This document shows, one piece after another, positions 60,260-64,000 of a DNA stretch of 64,000 nt. The first letter of the stretch is position 1, and each line of letters starts with the position of its first letter. Source of the stretch: Luteococcus sp038433155 (GTDB taxonomy: Bacteria > Actinomycetota > Actinomycetes > Propionibacteriales > Propionibacteriaceae); contig NZ_JBCDMW010000034.1 of the NCBI RefSeq assembly GCF_038433155.1, positions 31,444 to 95,443 of the forward strand, in the 5' to 3' direction. Under the pieces are notes generated by a model, which was not told where the DNA came from, made no database searches, and saw nothing but the letters and a program-made list of their open reading frames with translations. The translations under genes were made by a program, and so were the position numbers.

Positions 60260-61057
60260 TCACCCGGGAAGCGTGTCAGTGTCTTGAAGCAATGGGAAAT
60301 CGGCCTTCGTCTGGCGCAACGTCCACCCGGTCATCGACTTCCATTCCCGGGACAGGTGCGCTTGGTCGCTGTAGCCGGCCATGGCCGCGACGTCTGAGAG
60401 CTGGGCACCACTCTGGACGAGGTCTTTGGCGTGGTTGAAGCGAGCGATGCGCGCCACCTGTTTGGGCGAAAGACCTGTCTCCAGATCGAACAGGCTAGAG
60501 AGACGCCGCCTGGACAGGCCAACATCCTGAGCCAGGTCGGAAATGGGGATCGCACCCCCGGCCCGATGAATCCGCGAGAGTGCCTCGACCATGTCTGCCC
60601 GCGGTGTATGGGAATGCTGGTCGAGCCTCTTGGTGAGGAATGCCGCCAAGAGGTGGAACCGTCGTGGCCACGTTGACTGCCGCAGTTGGTCGAGCAGGTG
60701 CCTGGGCCACGGGAGATCGTTCACATCAATCATCGAGCCGGCCAGCTCTCCGGCCGGTAGCCCCAGAAGCCGACGGGTCGAGAGCGGGTGGATCGACAGC
60801 TCGAGGCCCCGCTGGTGTCCCCTTGACTGGATCAGGGCCGGAGTGGTGTGCAGGCCGGAGACCAGTACGTCCAGGCGTTGACGTGCGCCGCCATGCAACC
60901 AGCCACAGTCGATCGGCTCTGCGAGGGACAGCACCACCGTAACGCCCATCGAGGGAACCCCGTGGTGGGCGGTGTCGCTACTGGCGAAGTCGTACCCCAC
61001 CCAGGAAAGGAGATGGGGGCGCAACCCTTGCGGGATGGCTGGTTGCCAGACGGGCAT
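60260..61057 (-). CDS. AraC-family transcriptional regulator
   Basis: 265 residues: N-terminal sensor part and C-terminal AraC double HTH (ISDLAQDVGLSRRRLSSLF, then LSDVAAMAGYSDQAHLSREW and RQTKADF). Probably controls the VOC gene behind it. A leaderless promoter is indicated (TAGGGT, 6 nt). Codon and base composition are less GC-rich than in neighbours, hinting at acquisition together with the IS-rich end. Confidence 0.9.
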   Translation of the reverse strand: MPVWQPAIPQGLRPHLLSWVGYDFASSDTAHHGVPSMGVTVVLSLAEPIDCGWLHGGARQRLDVLVSGLHTTPALIQSRGHQRGLELSIHPLSTRRLLGLPAGELAGSMIDVNDLPWPRHLLDQLRQSTWPRRFHLLAAFLTKRLDQHSHTPRADMVEALSRIHRAGGAIPISDLAQDVGLSRRRLSSLFDLETGLSPKQVARIARFNHAKDLVQSGAQLSDVAAMAGYSDQAHLSREWKSMTGWTLRQTKADFPLLQDTDTLPG

Positions 61058-61063
61058 GCACCC

Positions 61064-61069
61064 ACCCTA
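61064..61069 (-). promoter_or_regulatory. AraC gene -10 box (leaderless type)
   Basis: TAGGGT with 6 nt to ATG 61057. Confidence 0.55.
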
Positions 61070-61275
61070 GGCAAACTCTGGCCCAGAAACAGAGACTTGC
61101 CTGACGACCACTGTGCTGTCGCTACACGACCGCCACTCCCGCAGCGGCTCGATTAACGTCTCCGGTCAGTACAGCTAGTACAGCTAGACGGTATGGGTGA
61201 CCCCGATCAGGGGTGAGGCTTTGGCAGGCCGGGGCCTCGCCGCGCAACGATTCGTGGGTTGCCGGACAGGGGCGG

Positions 61276-61968
61276 CGCGAAGACTGCCGTTCCGATCTGA
61301 TGCGAGCCAGGCATCGGTTGTCGAAACTCTTGCTGCGCCACGGGATCGTCTACTCGGGCGGTCAGGCCTGGGTCGGCGCCCACGACGCCTGGCTGAGACG
61401 ACAGCGCTTCGACTCGCCGCTGGTCCAGGCCGCCTTCGACGAGGCCTACGACTCCGTGGTCACGATCACGGCGCGCCGTGATCGTCTCGATGAACGCATC
61501 GAAGCCATGGCGGTGAACAGCCAGTACACCGACGTGGTGCGCCGGCTCGGTTGCCTGCGGGGCATCTCGACCCTGACTGGGTTCGGGTTGGCGGTCGAGA
61601 TCAGCGACTGGACCCGGTTCACCGGCAACTCGATCGGCTCGTTCGTCGGCCTGATCCCCTCGGAGAGCTCTTCCGGCCAGTCCCGCTCGCTCGGGCCGAT
61701 CACCAAGACCGGCAACAGTCACGCGCGCCGACTCCTGGTTGAGGCCGCCTGGCATCACCAGCACCGCTACGTCCCCGGCAAGACGATCCGCGACCGCTGG
61801 GACCTCGCCTCCCCGGCCGCCCGGGCCCGCGGAGACCTGGGCAACCGACGGTTGAACCACCGCTGGAACCAGTTCAAAGCCCGCAAGAAGCGACCCATCG
61901 TCGCCAACGCCGCGATCGCCCGCGAACTCGCCGGCTGGTGCTGGTCGCTCGCGGTCCTCGAGGACTGA
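61276..61968 (+). pseudogene. IS110-family transposase, 5'-truncated
   Basis: The recognisable part runs from RSDLMRARHRLSKLLLRHG to the stop and covers the C-terminal Transposase_20 half (GCLRGISTLTGFGLAVEI, SFVGLIPSESSSG, GNSHARRLLVEAAWH). The N-terminal DEDD catalytic half, about 150 residues, is missing and replaced by unrelated sequence, so the element is dead. Short tandem GTACAGCTA units precede it near 61169. Confidence 0.85.
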
Positions 61969-62211
61969 ACTCGAGGCCACAAACTTGGCCCGAGGACCGG
62001 CAGGCGAAGAGGTGACGCAGCGACCGGAACGACCCGCGATACAACTATGAGCAGCCGCCCTGACCGGCGGCGACGCTCGACGCTAGACACGCGTGACGTT
62101 CCGAGCCGAAAGCACCGTCCTGCGGTAACCAACCCGCGAATATCAGACTGACATCGCCGTCGACAGACACGCGAAAACCCTCGTCAACACCACTTCGGGC
62201 CAACACAAGGA
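61969..62211. other. IS110 remnant flank, no gene seen
   Basis: 240 bp after the transposase stop with lower GC and no coding sequence. Probably the old 3' end of the IS110-type element. Confidence 0.5.
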
Positions 62212-62246
62212 GAGGCGCCACCCGGCATCCAGCCCGGTGGCGCCTC
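62212..62246. terminator. hairpin between the IS110 remnant and the DUF2252 gene
   Basis: GAGGCGCCACC (62212-62222) pairs perfectly with GGTGGCGCCTC (62236-62246). It can terminate the DUF2252 gene, which ends 32 bp away. Confidence 0.65.
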
Positions 62247-62278
62247 ATCCTGCCCTCTTGACAGGAACCACACCCATA

Positions 62279-63727
62279 TCAGTTGTCCGTAGGGCGCCAG
62301 ATGGGCCGGGGCCCGGCCTTGGTCAGCGGTTCCTCCCAGGGCAGCTTGCCGGACTTCACGGCGGCCACCACCTCGGCATGGTCCTTCTCCGTCTGGTCCG
62401 CGTAGGCCTTGGCCCAGCGCTGGAAGGCCTCGGTCACCGGCACCTTCTTGCCCAGGTAGCCGGAGATCACCGACGCGCCGGAGGTGCGGGCGTGGCCCTT
62501 GGCCAGCAGGTGACCGGTGATCCCCGCGTAGTCCGCCAGGGCCCGCGGCGTCATGGACTCCAGCGGGACGCCGCCCTTCATGTTGCGGTACTGGCGCACG
62601 TAGTACTGGTGCTCACCGGCGCTGGCCCAGCCCAGCAAGGGGTCGGAGACGGTCTGCAGCTGCTGCTGGTACTCGACGACGCGCTGCCCCTGGTGGTTGT
62701 GCCAGGCCCGTTCGCCGTGCACATAGGGTGCCAGCACGGAGCGCTGCGCCTGCTTGAGCTGCAGGAAGAGCACGTCATCTTCCCGCGAGCCCACCAACAG
62801 TGCCACCCAGGAACGCATCCCCACCGAGCCGACGCCCACCACCTTGTGGGCAATGTCCACCAAGGAATAACCGCCCACGATCCGTCGCCACTGCGGCGTC
62901 AGGGTGTGCAGGTAGTCGTCCAGCGCCTCCACCAGCTGGGCCCGGGTCTGGTCGTCGGGATGGGTGACCAGCGGCGGCGCGTCGACGATCTCGGTGGCGG
63001 CGGTGGCCCCACCGGCCAGCTTGGGCAGCATCCGGTCATCGGTGCGCTTGCGGGCGGCGCGGGCGGCGCGTTGGATCTCCTCCCGCAGGGTCTCGTCGGT
63101 GGACGTCTCGTGCAGCGCGTCCAGGTCCAGGTGGTTGAAGGCCCGCCACAGCAACGGCTGCTTGGACAGGAAGCTGACCTCCTCCCGGTAGGACTGCACG
63201 CAGTTGTGCACCGCCTCCGCACACTGCTCCTCGGTGGCGCCATTGTCCCGGCCCAGCACATGGATCGATGCGGTGAGCCGCCGCAGGTCCCACTCCCAGG
63301 CGCCGGTGTGCGCCTCGTCGAAGTCATTCAGGTCGATCACCTGGTTGCCCTCGGGCGAGCGGTAGAAACCGATGTTGCCGATGTGCGCGTCGCCGCAGGC
63401 GGTGGTGTGCACCCCGGTGGAGGGCAGGTTGGCAACGTCGTGGGCCATCATCTGGGCGCTGCCGCGCAGCAGTCCGAAGGGGGAGGCCGCCATCCGGCCC
63501 ACCCGCAGGGCGAAGAGCCAGGGCAGCCGGCCCTCATGGGTTCGTCGGATCAGCTCGACGACGTCTGGCCGGTCCGACGTCGGCTGCCAGAATCCCAGGC
63601 TGTGGTGCGGGGTGTGGTGGCGCAGCGACTTGCCGCGGGCCACCCGCTGGGCGCGGTCGGAGGCGGGGATGCTGAACGAGGAGAAGGCGTCGCCGCCCTT
63701 GTCCTGGGCGTTGGGGGGTGGGGTCAT
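62279..63727 (-). CDS. DUF2252 family protein
   Basis: A 482-residue protein of uncharacterised family DUF2252. It has the family's kinase-like signature TACGDAHIGNIGFYRSPEG followed by VIDLNDFDEA, reminiscent of aminoglycoside phosphotransferase folds, and a GSVGMRSWVALL motif. The activity is unknown. ATG 63727 with AAAGGAG upstream. Single gene. Confidence 0.88.
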   Translation of the reverse strand: MTPPPNAQDKGGDAFSSFSIPASDRAQRVARGKSLRHHTPHHSLGFWQPTSDRPDVVELIRRTHEGRLPWLFALRVGRMAASPFGLLRGSAQMMAHDVANLPSTGVHTTACGDAHIGNIGFYRSPEGNQVIDLNDFDEAHTGAWEWDLRRLTASIHVLGRDNGATEEQCAEAVHNCVQSYREEVSFLSKQPLLWRAFNHLDLDALHETSTDETLREEIQRAARAARKRTDDRMLPKLAGGATAATEIVDAPPLVTHPDDQTRAQLVEALDDYLHTLTPQWRRIVGGYSLVDIAHKVVGVGSVGMRSWVALLVGSREDDVLFLQLKQAQRSVLAPYVHGERAWHNHQGQRVVEYQQQLQTVSDPLLGWASAGEHQYYVRQYRNMKGGVPLESMTPRALADYAGITGHLLAKGHARTSGASVISGYLGKKVPVTEAFQRWAKAYADQTEKDHAEVVAAVKSGKLPWEEPLTKAGPRPIWRPTDN

Positions 63728-63794
63728 GTGCGGGGCTCCTTTGGCGTCCGGCTCACAAGGGATGCTACGGGAAAGCGTCGGGCAGACGTGCCCC

Positions 63795-63850
63795 GGCTGC
63801 CCCGTGCCTGGTCGGGCCCACTGGCTGCCCCGTGCCGGGTCCGGCCCACC
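63795..63850. repeat. 28-bp direct tandem repeat
   Basis: Two units (63795-63822 and 63823-63850) starting GGCTGCCCCGTGCC match at 25 of 28 positions, upstream of DUF2252 and next to the partial transposase. Confidence 0.8.
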
Positions 63851-63896
63851 GGCAGCTCAGTGCGTGAGGCCCGGGGGGGTGTCCCTATGTTCCTCG

Positions 63897-64000
63897 TCAA
63901 GCGGCGAGGGGCATGAGTGGGGGTTCCGGTGCCGGGGCGGGTGCCCGGTAGGGCTCCCGGTTCTTGAGCATGGCGAACAGGACATCACAGCGGCGGCGGG
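63897..64000 (-). CDS. IS110-type transposase, C-terminal end (cut by window)
   Basis: The last 33 codons run RRRCDVLFAMLKNREPYRAP to the stop at 63897. This is the typical C-terminus of IS110/IS1111-group transposases. The rest lies beyond the right edge, so intactness cannot be judged. It differs in sequence from the truncated copy at 61276. Confidence 0.7.
   Translation of the reverse strand, partial: RRRCDVLFAMLKNREPYRAPAPAPEPPLMPLAA

Noticed and set aside
1..64000. tRNA or rRNA genes
   Set aside because: No cloverleaf with T-loop GGTTCRANYCC or conserved rRNA stretch was recognised on either strand by eye; a dedicated scan was not possible.

Overview
The window is 64 kb of high-GC DNA with GC-rich third codon positions, densely packed genes and many leaderless promoters. 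Gene content points to an Actinomycetota chromosome, most likely a member of the Propionibacteriaceae. That family call is inference from style and gene content; there is no rRNA or marker phylogeny here. No tRNA, rRNA, CRISPR array or prophage was seen. The window opens inside a sugar ABC transporter and closes inside an IS110-type transposase gene.

Layout. 1-2.6 kb: end of a monosaccharide ABC transporter and a frameshifted MFS gene. 2.6-4.8 kb: FAD ferredoxin reductase, Rieske ferredoxin, decayed sequence and a YdhR-like protein. 4.8-11.3 kb: acetate/acetyl-CoA metabolism, with ackA and pta on the same strand but separated by an AccD-AccA type fusion and htpX. 11.3-17.1 kb: a small membrane protein, endonuclease IV, two tandem acyl-CoA ligases and a Nudix hydrolase. 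17.1-24.8 kb: a self-contained glycan locus, with GH35 beta-galactosidase and a Gfo/Idh oxidoreductase on one side and an Lpl-type ABC importer plus LacI regulator on the other, split by a perfect 14-bp operator. 25-35.8 kb: isochorismatase-like hydrolase, secreted NlpC/P60 hydrolase, a 1921-residue secreted amylopullulanase, a second Rieske ferredoxin, GH20 hexosaminidase and a rhodanese. 35.9-37.8 kb: rpsF-ssb-rpsR-rplI with structured leaders. 37.9-48.1 kb: three vapBC modules, a copper P-type ATPase, DNA repair and stress genes, a CtaG-like membrane protein, a DnaA-box cluster, a FGGY sugar kinase and a HAD phosphatase. 48.2-53.6 kb: an HTH regulator overlapping a membrane Ser/Thr kinase, a secreted von Willebrand A protein, DinB and IclR proteins. 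53.7-58.6 kb: cysE, Nudix, small membrane and hypothetical proteins, a PabC-like PLP enzyme and TrmO. 58.7-64 kb: accessory end with an IS481 element, an AraC/VOC pair, IS110 remnants and a DUF2252 protein.

How it fits together. Extracellular glycan breakdown (amylopullulanase, GH20, GH35) and import (two ABC systems) feed sugar kinases and central carbon metabolism, with acetate as one overflow end (Pta-AckA). Several transcription units carry perfect palindromes at or near their promoters, so regulation by local repressors seems common.

The most unusual signals are: a cluster of DnaA boxes far from any dnaA gene; a family of short palindromic repeats (core near CCTCGACNGGCTC) that has entered reading frames of at least two genes; a 74-bp palindromic repeat present twice around a tiny reading frame; and about a dozen promoters whose -10 box lies 6-7 nt from the start codon.
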